Below, piece after piece: positions 1-8,899 of a stretch of 64,000 nt of DNA. A model generated the notes under the pieces. The model made no database searches. It saw nothing but the letters and a program-made list of their open reading frames with translations, and was not told where the DNA came from. Position 1 is the stretch's first letter; every line of letters starts with the position of its first letter. The position numbers and the translations under genes were made by a program. Source of the DNA: Cycas panzhihuaensis (Eukaryota > Cycadophyta); the NCBI GenBank assembly GCA_023213395.1, contig CM041465.1, forward strand, positions 37,455,741-37,519,740, written 5' to 3'.

Positions 1-174
1 TTTTTTCTCTAAACCAACAGCACTAAGTATACTCCTCGATCTCTTCAACAAAGTCCTATTTATCCTTTCAGCAACTCCATTATGCTATGGTGTATAGGGA
101 GTTGTCTTTTGCCTTGCTATCCCACATTGCTTACAGAATTGCTCAAACTCTTTTGAGCAAAACTCACCTCTATT
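1..174 (-). pseudogene. Copia O integrase core, C-terminal half
   Basis: The minus-strand translation reads N-R-G-E-F-C-S-K-E-F-E-Q-F-C-K, then T-P-Y-T-P-stop-H-N-G-V-A-E-R, which is the second D region and the catalytic E region (NGVAER) of a Ty1/Copia integrase (DDE family; joins cDNA to host DNA). An in-frame stop replaces the usual Q before HNGVAE. The piece ends at the window start, so its RT side is not visible. The other half of the same domain lies at 3259-3470, beyond the TRG-A insertion. Confidence 0.85.
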
Positions 175-407
175 TGTTGGAATATTAATGCACATTTAAT
201 TTGTCCGACATGCAAGTGGGTCCTACTCTTCCATCATGACTTGTATTATAAATACACAATATTGTGTATCATATTGTAATGATGTTGTAAGGTTGTTGTA
301 ATGATGTTTTGTTAATATAATGGAGGTACCTTAAGGGTACCGTTCGATCCTGTGGAGGTGTTTGTTTCTGTTTATGATTATCTTATTGCAAGGTCTATTT
401 TCCAACA
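175..407 (+). repeat. 5' LTR of TRG-A
   Basis: Begins TGTTGG and ends CCAACA, with a TATAAATA box at 247-254. The copy at 3026-3258 aligns without gaps and differs at eight positions (six transitions). Confidence 0.95.
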
Positions 408-420
408 TGGTATCAGAGCG
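408..420 (+). promoter_or_regulatory. Primer-binding site of TRG-A
   Basis: TGGTATCAGAGC directly follows the LTR; it is the usual plant initiator methionine tRNA complement. A near copy, TGGTATTAGAGC, sits 39 nt downstream at 447-458. Confidence 0.9.
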
Positions 421-1847
421 TCCAGGTTGAGAGAGGTATTTTTGTTTGGTATTAGAGCAATGATTTGGGAGGTGCCATAACGTTGAAATTTCTGAAATGT
501 AATGGCGAAATTGATACGAAATAGCTCGTTCTGTAAGATTTGAGTGGTTGCACTACAGATTTTGGGGTGAAAGTGTGAAAATCAAAGAAAATTAATTTCT
601 ACTGCATTTTTTCGTCATCGTATTTTTGGGACAGATTTGTAACCTCAACTTCAAAGAGACATAACTTTAGCTACAAGTATCCAAATGACCTCAAATATTT
701 TTTGATTCTGTGCGTTTTTTAATTCTCTTTCTAATCGAAGTGGTTTGAAGTTTATCAGAATTCAGAATAAAAAGTTATTATTAGTTTATCAGAAGGTACT
801 ATTACAACCCCTAAAAAACCTAATTATGAAATTCTTAAAATGAGCATAACTTTTTATCTAGATATCAGAATTCAATTTTGTATGAACCGTTGGAATCGTA
901 TTTCAGAGGCCATCATTTTTATCCATATTTTATATATTTTTGAGCTATACATTTTTTCATAAATGAGTTTTTGGGAATTTAAGGGTTTCATATTGATATG
1001 GTGACATGAATGAGACAATGGTAATGAAGTGATTGTTTGAGACTCTCTTACGTATGTTGTGCATGGGAGAATATTGTTACAATGTGAGATGACATTAAGT
1101 CATGTTGATATGAATATATTTGGCACTCTATTAGTGATTTGAGATGCATGATAGTGATTATCTAATGATAGTTTGAGTGATTTCTTACATGTGTTTGTAT
1201 GAGAGAGCTATTGTGACAATGGCATAATATGGTAATGAAGAGATAGTACATGTGTTTGCATGAATGAGTTGGATGGAATGTGACAATTAAGTGCTCCGTG
1301 GAATGTGATTTACGTGAAGGGACTTGATAGGCATAACAAAGCTAATTTGAGGGTAAGAAAGACAGTGATTTGAGGCAATGAGGTGTTTGTTGCATATGAG
1401 GTTACATGACAAGATTGGGCAATTGTTTGGCATGTTAAGAATGAGATCAAGCATGTTTGATAATGTATTCTAATTGATTGAATGGGCAAAGAATGATGAG
1501 TTTCTTTTATTAAAGATACCTGAGTTATAGGGAAACAAACTTTGTTGAGTGGTGTTGTGGTATAAGTTGTGTTTTGGGCAATTAAGTAAAGTGTGATGTG
1601 TCTTGGCGATTTAATGGTGACATAAGGTATGCATGATTCCTGTGAGATGTATGTGGTATAAGCTTTGATTCTATGGTTGAGAAAGTGCTTCAGATATTCT
1701 TTGTATGTGACTATTTGGTAATATGTGAGATGCATAAGGCAATGATGTGATGATGAAGTCAGTGATATGAGGGACATGAGACATGAGAAAGTTTGTTGAG
1801 ATTGATGGGTGAATTTGTTGATTGGAAAAGGGACATGGTGTTAGAAA
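421..1847 (+). other. Untranslated leader of TRG-A
   Basis: About 1.4 kb with no sense ORF of note between the primer-binding site and the gag-like ORF. The part from 960 to 1840 is rich in short recurring phrases such as ATGTGTTTG, ATGAGTG and GTGATTTGAG, which look like old duplication. A leader this long is typical of non-autonomous elements and could hold packaging signals; that is inference. Confidence 0.6.
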
Positions 1848-2333
1848 ATGGAATTTACAATCATGGAGGATAATGATGTGGTTATATATGCTCCTAAAAC
1901 AAATGAATATTACTTAAGGGATTCATTTCTTCTAGTACCTAAGTGTAATGATGAAGACTACTTCTTTTGGACAATTAAAATGAGATGTTTATTCATAGCT
2001 AGAGACTTGTGGAAGATTGTTATTGATGAATATGATATCCCTAAGGATGAAGAAGAAAAGGAAATACTTGGGAAGAAAGATAGAAAGTCATTCATTATGG
2101 TTCGTGCTGCATTCAATGAGATTGATCTTCCTTCCAAATTCCATTTTGTCATTCCTATGATTCTACATGCAAGTAATGCTAAAGAAGCTTATGATTTTCT
2201 AAAGGAAGAATTTGAACAAACTCCTGAAGAGACACAACGAATGATTGAAAAGGCAATTAAGGATAGTTATAGTTATGGTACATGTACAACAAATGAAGAA
2301 AATATCATCAACATTGATGAAACAATATGTTAA
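1848..2333 (+). CDS. TRG-A gag-like protein (Copia gag, UBN2/DUF4219 type)
   Basis: A 161-residue intact ORF. Residues 35-130 fit the Copia gag core: FFWTIKMRCLF (the F-W-x-x-K-M segment), then DLWKIV, then FIMVRAAFNEI, then NAKEAYDFLKEEF, which corresponds to the usual T-A-K-E-A-W-D-x-L. Gag forms the virus-like particle in the cytoplasm. There is no zinc knuckle, and the ORF ends before any pol domain. It is open over its whole length, unlike the pol genes around it. ATG 1848 is used; a second in-frame ATG follows at residue 6. It is followed 12 bp later by an acidic ORF in another frame. Confidence 0.75.
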   Translation: MEFTIMEDNDVVIYAPKTNEYYLRDSFLLVPKCNDEDYFFWTIKMRCLFIARDLWKIVIDEYDIPKDEEEKEILGKKDRKSFIMVRAAFNEIDLPSKFHFVIPMILHASNAKEAYDFLKEEFEQTPEETQRMIEKAIKDSYSYGTCTTNEENIINIDETIC

Positions 2334-2345
2334 TATGAAGAAGGT

Positions 2346-2681
2346 ATGAGTACTGATAAAATTTCTACTGAATGTAAAGAAACGATGGTTGAGTACATTA
2401 ATGAGACTACAACTACTAATGAAGACATTGAAAGTGATGAGTTGATAAAGGTTTATATAGATGACACCATGATTTCAAGAGAGCTTGAATATGAATCTGA
2501 TGATTCTATAAAGGATGAGTCTTACATTGATGATATTCCTATTTTAAGTATTGATTCAAGTTTGAATGATGTTTCTTCTTTGAACATTGATTTAAGTTCA
2601 AAAAGTATACAAGTTAATCAAGACTCCACTCCTAAGGTTGAAGAAATCACTATTGTACATGGTGTTCAAGAGTTTATATAG
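2346..2681 (+). CDS. TRG-A acidic ORF of unknown function
   Basis: A 111-residue ORF rich in D, E, S, T and I, with no cysteine/histidine motif and no known domain that I recognise. It lies between the gag-like ORF and the repeat ORF, where other Copia elements have the nucleocapsid and protease. It starts 12 bp after the gag stop in a shifted frame, so it could be a decayed C-terminal gag extension (a stop plus frame change) instead of a separate gene. TRG-B has an acidic ORF at the same place, which argues that it is a real part of the family. Confidence 0.5.
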   Translation: MSTDKISTECKETMVEYINETTTTNEDIESDELIKVYIDDTMISRELEYESDDSIKDESYIDDIPILSIDSSLNDVSSLNIDLSSKSIQVNQDSTPKVEEITIVHGVQEFI

Positions 2682-2702
2682 GATAATGATGATAGGCAAG
2701 TT

Positions 2703-3002
2703 GTGATTGAAGATGGCTATTTACAAGATTTACATCAAAATCAGACTAGACCATGCACAATAAAGAATCAGAATTTGCACTTGCTAGAGCTGCTGCATCA
2801 ACGTCATCACTACAGGATTGAAGATGGAAATCAAGCTGAGAACATCATCTTACAAAGGCATCAGTATAGAATTGAAAATGAAAATCAAGATGAAGACATC
2901 ATTCTGCAGCAAAGATATCACTACAAGATCGAAGACAAGGATCAAGTTGAAGATATCATTTTCAAGACATTTCCAAGGACAAGGCGTTACAAGTACAAAT
3001 AA
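2703..3002 (+). CDS. TRG-A repeat-bearing ORF, just upstream of the polypurine tract
   Basis: A 99-residue ORF carrying three tandem units of 17-19 residues with the consensus Y-x-I-E-x-x-x-Q-x-E-x-I-I (DNA units at 2805-2858, 2859-2915 and 2916-2966). The C-terminus is basic (PRTRRYKYK). The frame is kept in all three repeat units although their DNA has diverged, which suggests past selection on the protein. I know no named domain with this repeat. It ends 12 bp before the polypurine tract. Confidence 0.5.
   Translation: MIEDGYLQDLHQNQTRPCTIKNQNLHLLELLHQRHHYRIEDGNQAENIILQRHQYRIENENQDEDIILQQRYHYKIEDKDQVEDIIFKTFPRTRRYKYK
2805..2966 (+). repeat. Tandem 51-57 bp repeat, three units
   Basis: Units start at 2805 (CATCACTACAGG), 2859 (CATCAGTATAGA) and 2916 (TATCACTACAAG), each reading on into a GAxGAxATCAT-like segment. 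They lie in frame in the ORF at 2703-3002. Confidence 0.8.
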
Positions 3003-3013
3003 CCCACATGTGC

Positions 3014-3025
3014 ATTAAGGGGGAG
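3014..3025 (+). promoter_or_regulatory. Polypurine tract of TRG-A
   Basis: ATTAAGGGGGAG abuts the 3' LTR; plus-strand cDNA primes here. The same string precedes the 3' LTR of TRG-B. Confidence 0.85.
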
Positions 3026-3258
3026 CGTTAGAATATTAATGCACATTTGATTTGTCCCACATGCAAGTGGGTCCTACTCTTCCATCATGACTTGTATTAT
3101 AAATACACAATATTGTGTATCATATTGTAATGATGTTGTAAGGTTGTTGTAATGATGTTTTGTTAATACAATGGAGGTACCTTAAGGGTATCGTTCGATC
3201 ATGTGGAGGTGTTTGTTTCTGTTTATGATTATCTTATTGCAGGGTCTATTTTCCAACA
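3026..3258 (+). repeat. 3' LTR of TRG-A
   Basis: The 233-bp partner of 175-407. The first base is C instead of T, so the TG end is mutated; it ends CCAACA, followed by the target copy CTATT. Confidence 0.95.
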
Positions 3259-3470
3259 CTATTATCTATCATCAATACCTTGATTTACTTGTCACTCCAA
3301 TTCTAGAACAAGGCCTTGAATTCTTTGAATTTATTGAAGACTTCAAATTTCTGTCTGAGAAAGTACAACCATATCTTTATGGAGAAATCATCTATGAATG
3401 AGAAAAAGTATTTGCACCCACCCAATGAGGATACATCAATAAGTCCAAAAACATTGTTGTTTACTAATTG
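3259..3470 (-). pseudogene. Copia O integrase core, N-terminal half
   Basis: The minus strand reads K-Y-F-F-S-F-I-D-D-F-S-I-K-I-W-L-Y-F-L, followed by V-F-N-K-F-K-E-F-K, the first catalytic-D region of a Copia integrase, with stops at the later V-E and N-K positions. It runs straight into 1-174 once TRG-A is removed. Integrase inserts cDNA into the chromosome; this copy cannot be active. Confidence 0.85.
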
Positions 3471-3842
3471 CAACATACCCTTTGCTCTCTTCGAGCTTGA
3501 AGGAAAACTGACCTGATTCTATTTGCCATGCACATAATACTCACATAAATCAAAATCAAAGAAGTCATTAATTCTAGGAATATTTTATGCCATACCTTTG
3601 GAGAATAAATCATGGAGGCATTTCTCTCTAATGTAGCCCAATATCTGATGCCACAACATCGTTTTACTAGCAAATGATACTTGGGTCCTGCATGCATTAT
3701 TGCTACTTTCTGTAATAGCCAGACTATAACTGCTAACACACGTTGTGTTCGTATCAAGCTTATATAGTATTCCAAACCAGACCCCTCCTGCTAACACCAA
3801 TGCTTCTTGAACCATTCTACAATTATCTTTATTGAAAATCAC
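3471..3842 (-). pseudogene. Copia O GAG-pre-integrase
   Basis: The minus strand shows L-Y-K-L-D-T-N-T-T, then L-W-H-Q-I-L-G-Y-I-R-E-K and D-L-F-S-K-G-M, the hallmark L-W-H-x-R-L-G-H and following helix of the pre-integrase zinc-binding domain. Frames shift at least twice (two overlapping readings, 3842-3585 and 3775-3464). It belongs to the O polyprotein between protease and integrase core. Confidence 0.8.
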
Positions 3843-4924
3843 TTATGTTTTTGCATCATCTAATTAACTAACAGACAATAGACTTATAGCCAAACTAGGA
3901 ATATGACTTACATCAGGGATAGTTTTAATCATTCCATCCCTAAATTGAACCTTCACCCTTCCGCAACCCATAATTTTATATGGGTAATAATCACCATGAA
4001 ATACTTCACCTCTATTACTACTTTTGTATTCACAAAACCACACCTTATGGGGAGTAACATAAAGTGAAGCACTAGAGTCAATTAACTACGACTCAACATT
4101 TGACAACTTACCTAAGGTTGCCAAATAAACATTGCCACTGACTTCATTAGAGGCTTTTGCTACTATAGAAGAAGTAACTTTAGGTGACTTTCCCTTGTCA
4201 ACCTTGACTTGACACGGGTTCTTTGTATGGCCAACCTTCTGACATCTCCATCATACCAAGGGGCCTTTGCCTGGAGATTTAGATTTTTCGTTGGATTTTA
4301 GTCATCTGTTCTTAAGCCTTATTGGTCGTGATAGAATATTTAATCTCTCACCACTAATGCTTCTTTTGAATGATCCTCAGAAGATTTTTTCCTTATCTCT
4401 TCTGACAGTAAGGTGACAACAATATCATCAAATTTTAGGGTGGTAGCAGTCGTGCTACTAATCGTCATTACAAGATTATCCTAAGAATCATGAAGCAAAC
4501 ATAACAGGGTAATACACTTGTCTTCTTTAGACAATGTTAGCCCAACTGAAACAAGTTAACTCACCATGGTATTAAATACAGTGAGATAATCTGCAACTAT
4601 ATCTCCATCACTTATCTTGAGTGAATGTAGTTTTTTCCGAAGAAATAACTTATTAACCAAGGACTTAGTTTGATATAGAGTCTCTAACTTCTTTTGTAGA
4701 TCATTGGTCATAGACTCTGTGGCAACGTTCATCAGCACTGTGTTTGAAAGGTATAACCTTATTGAATTGATTATTTTTCAATCAAGCTTCTTCCAATCTT
4801 TATCAATCATATTTGCAGGTTGTGTTCTTACTAGAACAATCCATTGATCATTCTCGACGAGGATATCTTCCATCTTTAGCTACCACAGCTCAAAGTTATG
4901 GAAATTAAACATTTTAATCTCCAT
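3843..4924 (-). pseudogene. Copia O gag, zinc knuckle and protease region
   Basis: The minus strand starts at ATG 4924 with M-E-I-K-M-F-N-F-H-N-F-E-L-W, stop, L-K-M-E, which is the Copia gag N-terminus. At 4738-4556 comes L-Y-Q-T-K-S-L-V-N-K-L-F-L-R-K-K-L and D-Y-L-T-V-F-N-T, the conserved UBN2 helices. Near 4250-4210 the CCHC zinc knuckle reads stop-W-R-C-Q-K-V-G-H-T-K-N-P-C, the first cysteine having become a stop. The protease, between about 4150 and 3850, is too decayed to place its aspartate. Gag forms particles and the knuckle binds RNA; this copy is dead. Confidence 0.8.
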
Positions 4925-5007
4925 CTTTGTAGTGCTTTCTTCACACTCATGTTCGCCAAATAAGGGTTCCACTCACCAAATAGCTTCCTATAGAATTAAA
5001 AATCTTA

Positions 5008-5019
5008 GCGTTGATATCA
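5008..5019 (-). promoter_or_regulatory. Primer-binding site of Copia O
   Basis: On the minus strand TGATATCAACGC, a variant of the plant Met-type site, lies 84 bp upstream of the gag ATG and 2 nt from the LTR end. Confidence 0.65.
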
Positions 5020-5021
5020 AA

Positions 5022-5872
5022 TGAAGAGAAAATGTAATTGCAGAAGCAACGTATTAATCAAACTCTAAACCATGCAAAGAACAAATAGCATAAACAAACC
5101 AAGCATATAACAAAGAACACTAGGAGATTCAGGTCTAAGCATAGGCCTTTCATTAATCTAAGTAACAGTTAAAGAATTATAGAGATAAAAACCCTAACTC
5201 TTCTTATCAACTCATCAAAGACTCATCTAACCCTTTATATCTGTCGTTACATAAGAATATATAGACAACTTTACAAGATACCATCTTACAGTTTTACAAT
5301 GCAATGGATATAAACCATAAGTCGAAAAAAGACCCTTATAAGACATTCAAAAATTTTTCTCATGGTCTCCCGCCCTTGAACCCCCACCTGGAGAACTCCT
5401 TGGACCCCATAAAGAGGCTCAAATATAATGCCTATACCTATATAACACTTACAAAGTGTTTAACATATCTAATAATTAGATTTGATATTATTTGAATTAG
5501 CATGCAAACAATATCAAACATCCACATATAATATTCTCTCAATAAAGTGCTATAATAGAATTGGTCTATTAATAAGTGATAATATTATACATAATTACTT
5601 AACAATAGATAATGACCATCATTATGATAAGACATCATGCCCTGATTTTGCTCTTTTATTTACTCTTAACTTGACTAGTACAATGATTGACACAAGTATA
5701 AATAGAACATTATATGGTATATCAACTAATGATATTACACCAATAACTTGACCAATACACAAATACTATTATTTCAACTAACTACACTTGATGCTCATTA
5801 ATGATCTATTAAAACTTATTAAGACCTTGGGTATAAAACGTTAAGTAATAACTCCTAGACAACTACACATAT
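5022..5872 (-). repeat. 5' LTR of Copia O, broken by element F
   Basis: The minus-strand LTR end (CTTCA) abuts the primer-binding site. The sequence runs 851 bp to the F insertion and may resume at 11217-11241, where a minus-strand TGTTACAAG would be its TG start. No second LTR of O is in the window, so the outer end is inferred. It contains a G-rich minus-strand block near 5368-5415 and is otherwise AT-rich. Confidence 0.55.
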
Positions 5873-6539
5873 TGCTAGATAATGTGACAATAATATTTTG
5901 GAAGCAAAAAATTTGACAAGTTGACAGCGTGGTTTCCCTCCCATACTTCCATGGGGGAATCTAAGAAGAGTGGGAGTTCCCCTTGGCCAGGGGGTGCGAG
6001 GGGTGCCGAAACTCTCCCCTCCCTCCTTGCAAAGAGGGGGTTCGGAGGTGGTAGCCCCTGACCCAAAAAGTTAACACTGTAAAACATAATAAATTGTAAA
6101 GAGAATCATAATCATTCATTCAAAATATCCCAAATTTGATGACCGAGAATTGTATCTTGTATGACTCTCTCATATAACCTGATTTAGAGTGTTTTTTCAT
6201 GATATTTATGGTATTTGATGTATTGGATATACTGTATTGAGAAGAGGCTACTGGTTGTTGTTGCTATGAGCATCCTATTATAGATTATGTACATTTTTTC
6301 ATTCTTAAATAATAAGTTTAATACATTTCTTGTATAGATGTTTTCTTAGCACATTGCTAATATTTTACCACATTATATTTGGTGTATATATGATGCTTTA
6401 TCTTTTTGATTTATTTATTATATTATCTCTAGTTTAAAAACTTGCATGTTAAATTTCAGTTTCAATTCCTATAGCTAGTTACAAAATAGTTTAGATCTTG
6501 GTGGCATTTTCTAGTTATTGGATTTCAGTTTTCTCAACA
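5873..6539 (+). repeat. 5' LTR of Copia F
   Basis: Begins TGCTAGATAATG and ends CTCAACA; it pairs with 10559-11216. It holds a G/C-rich block of short inverted repeats at 5945-6065 in otherwise AT-rich sequence. Confidence 0.88.
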
Positions 6540-6541
6540 AG

Positions 6542-6553
6542 TGGTTTCAGAGC
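6542..6553 (+). promoter_or_regulatory. Primer-binding site of Copia F
   Basis: TGGTTTCAGAGC, one change from the common Met-type TGGTATCAGAGC, 2 nt after the LTR. Confidence 0.8.
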
Positions 6554-6617
6554 TTCCTTTATTTTTGTAGTGAGTTTGTGAAGGTTTTAGTGTTGACCTT
6601 TTTTTTTTCTACACTAA

Positions 6618-7400
6618 ATGACAAAACTGACAAATATAAAGTTTGAGGTGGAGAAATTCAATGGCAAGAACAATTTCGAGTTGTGGAAGCTGAAAGTATA
6701 TGGTGTTATGGTACAACATAGATTGTATAGAACTTTGGCAGGCAAATCAAAAGATTTATGTATAGAACATAAATAATGACGAATGAAATGATATAGACAA
6801 AAGTCCTCTTAGCACAATACGATTGTGCTTGGCAAATGATGTTCTATTTAACATCGCAGGGGAGAAAACTACAACAGTATTATGGACCCAGTTAAAAGGC
6901 TTGTACATGACTAAATCAGTGACAAACCGAATCTACTTGAAGAGGTAGTTGTACTCATTACGAATAAATGAAGGTACAAAAATTCTTGATAATTTAAATA
7001 TTTTCAATACTCTTATTTGTTAGTTGGCTAATATCGATGTCACGATTGAGATTAGGAACAAGGTTGTTACCTTGTTATATTAATTACCAGAATCTTGGGA
7101 TAATATTATCATCTCAATTAGTTTTAATACTACAGGTGAATTAGACTATGATTATGTTATGAGTGCTTTGTTGATGGAAGAGGTGAGGAGAAAGTCCAGT
7201 CTTGAAGCCTCCACACCAGAAGTTATGACAGTAAGGGGCAGAATGATTAAGATGGAACAAAGTTCCAGGGACACATCGAGATGAAAATCAAAAGGCAAGA
7301 AGAGTAAGTTCAGATGTTGGCACTGCAATAAGATAGGTCAACTCAAGAAAGATTGCTACAAAGGAAGGAGTTCCAAAAAAAGGAAGATCCTGCCAAGGAG
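6618..7400 (+). pseudogene. Copia F gag with zinc knuckle
   Basis: From ATG 6618 the reading is M-T-K-L-T-N-I-K-F-E-V-E-K-F-N-G-K-N-N-F, then E-L-W-K-L-K-V, the classic Copia gag start (F-x-G-x-N-F-x-x-W-K). Near 7314-7360 a knuckle reads C-W-H-C-N-K-I-G-Q-L-K-K-D-C, where Q stands in place of the zinc-binding H. Stops and frame changes lie between these blocks. Gag and pol were one ORF in the ancestor. Confidence 0.82.
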
Positions 7401-7990
7401 GTTAATCAAGTGGAGTCGAATCAAGGTATGGATGATGATGATGTCTTGGTTGCTTGTAATATTTCCCATTATCATCAAGATTAGTTATTGGATTCAAGTA
7501 CTTCACATCATATGTGTTTACACAAGAGTTAGTTTTGGTTTTCATCGTACCAACCTCTTGATGGTGGTGATGTGCTTGTGGGAAATGAAGTTTCCTATAG
7601 GACAATGGACATTGGTAGCATCAGAATTAAAATATTTGATGGTGTAGTGAGAGCATTAACTGAAGTTAGACATGTACCTGATCTAAAAAGGAATCTGATT
7701 TCCTTATGTACACAGGTCATAAAGGAGTTTTGAAGGTATCAAAGGCCGCCTTGGTTATAATGAAAGTCTTAAAGAAAGGAAACATTTATATTTTGGTGGG
7801 AAGTACAGATGTTAGTCATGTAGTTACAACATCAAAGATTGTAAAAGATCCAGCTCAGTTATGGCATCAGAGACTTGAACACATGAGTGAGAGATGACTT
7901 AAAGTGCTAATAAACTGTAAGTTACTTCCTAACTTGCAGTTTTCATATTTGATTTTTTGTAAACATTGTGTTTTTGGAAAGTAGTATAGA
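7401..7990 (+). pseudogene. Copia F protease and GAG-pre-integrase
   Basis: At about 7480 the reading L-L-D-S-S-T-S-H-H-M matches the Copia protease active site (D-S-G-A-S-x-H-M) with G replaced by S, so the active-site loop is lost. R-H-V-P-D-L-K-R-N-L-I-S-L follows. From 7706 to 7896 comes G-N-I-Y-I-L and L-W-H-Q-R-L-E-H-M-S-E-R, the pre-integrase motif. The polyprotein frame is broken around 7640-7710. Confidence 0.8.
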
Positions 7991-8755
7991 CTCAAGTTTA
8001 AAGTAGGGAGTCACACTAGTAAAGGTGTTCTAGATTATGTACATTTAGATGTGTGGGGACTAGCCCCTACAATATCTTATGGAGGATCATTGTACTTTGT
8101 CACATTTATAGATGATTATTCCAGAAAGGTATGGATCTATTTTTTGAAAAATAAATCTAAAATTTTTAGTGTGTTTAAGCAATTCAAGGTTTTGGTTGAA
8201 AAGAGCACTAGTAGATCAATCAAATGTATAAGAACTGACATTAGAGATGAGTTCAACTCCTTAGAATTTGAGAACTATTACAGAGAAGTTAGGATCAAAA
8301 GGCATAAGATCACTAGCTGTACTCTGCAACAGAATGGCATAGCTGAGCGCATGAACATGACACTATTGGAAAGATCGAGAAACATGTTGAGTAATGCAGG
8401 GGTGGAGCAGGCCTTATGGGCAGAAGCTATTTAAACAGCTTGTTATTTGGTAAACATGTTACTATCACTTGCAATAGGCTATAAGATTCTTAAAGAGGTA
8501 TGGACTGGACATCTATGTGATTATTTAAATTTAAAAGTTTTTTGTTGTAATATTTATGTCTTGACTAATAAAAGTCGATGTTCAAAGTTAGACCCAAAAT
8601 CCGAGAGATATATCTTTGTTGGTTATGGTGATAAAGATGGTGTGAAGGGATACAGGTTGTGGGATCTTACTGCCCACAAAATCACTATTAACAGAGATGT
8701 TGTGTTTGATGAATTTCTCTTCCTAAAATCAGACAGTGTAGAAGTTAAAGTGAAA
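7991..8755 (+). pseudogene. Copia F integrase
   Basis: The clearest domain of F. It reads H-L-D-V-W-G-L-A-P, then F-I-D-D-Y-S-R-K-V-W-I-Y-F-L, then I-R-T-D-I-R-D-E-F and Q-Q-N-G-I-A-E-R, so the three acidic DDE residues are all present. A stop at 8432 splits it. The C-terminal part (8447-8755) shows D-P-K-S-E-R-Y-I-F-V-G-Y and V-V-F-D-E, typical of the Copia integrase tail. It is open for 127 and then 103 residues. Confidence 0.88.
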
Positions 8756-8899
8756 TAAGAGAAGAAAGTTAAACATCAATAGGTCAAGCTTGAGACCCAG
8801 CCATCTTTGGAAACAGAAAAGTGAGAAGAGTTTCTAAAGATGAATCTGTAGCAGATTTATAAGAGTATGTGGACACTCCTCCACCAACAATTAGAAGAT

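Larger units (their letters stand above)
175..3258 (+). mobile_element. TRG-A, non-autonomous gag-only LTR element (TR-GAG type)
   Basis: A complete short LTR element: two 233-bp LTRs with no length difference and eight mismatches, a primer-binding site matching the initiator-Met type, a 1.4-kb leader, a gag-like ORF, an acidic ORF, a repeat-bearing ORF and a polypurine tract. The 5-bp duplication CTATT (170-174 and 3259-3263) flanks it exactly. No protease, integrase, RT or RNase H motif is present, so it must have depended on a Copia element in trans. This is the structure named TR-GAG in plants. Its host is the integrase of Copia O. Confidence 0.9.
1..5019 (-). mobile_element. Copia retrotransposon O, internal region, split by TRG-A
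   Basis: Read on the minus strand, 4924 down to 1 gives Copia domains in the order gag, protease/GAG-pre-integrase, integrase. A 3.1-kb insertion (175-3258) breaks the integrase. Removing that insertion and one copy of the 5-bp duplication CTATT joins the two integrase halves in one frame (I-D-N-R-G-E-F across the junction), which proves the interruption. The remaining integrase, RT and RNase H would lie left of the window. The reading frame has many stops, so the element is dead. It is older than TRG-A and F, which both sit inside it. Confidence 0.88.

Noticed and set aside
1310-1777. 155-codon minus-strand ORF in the TRG-A leader
   Set aside because: Ser/Thr/His/Ile-rich translation of a purine-skewed leader; no domain, and the sense strand is the element leader.
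3201-3516. Plus-strand ORFs over the TRG-A 3' LTR and Copia O integrase
   Set aside because: They lie opposite to a clear minus-strand integrase and within an LTR.
5875-6087. 70-codon minus-strand ORF with Pro/Gly-rich text
   Set aside because: Antisense reading of the G/C-rich block of the Copia F LTR.
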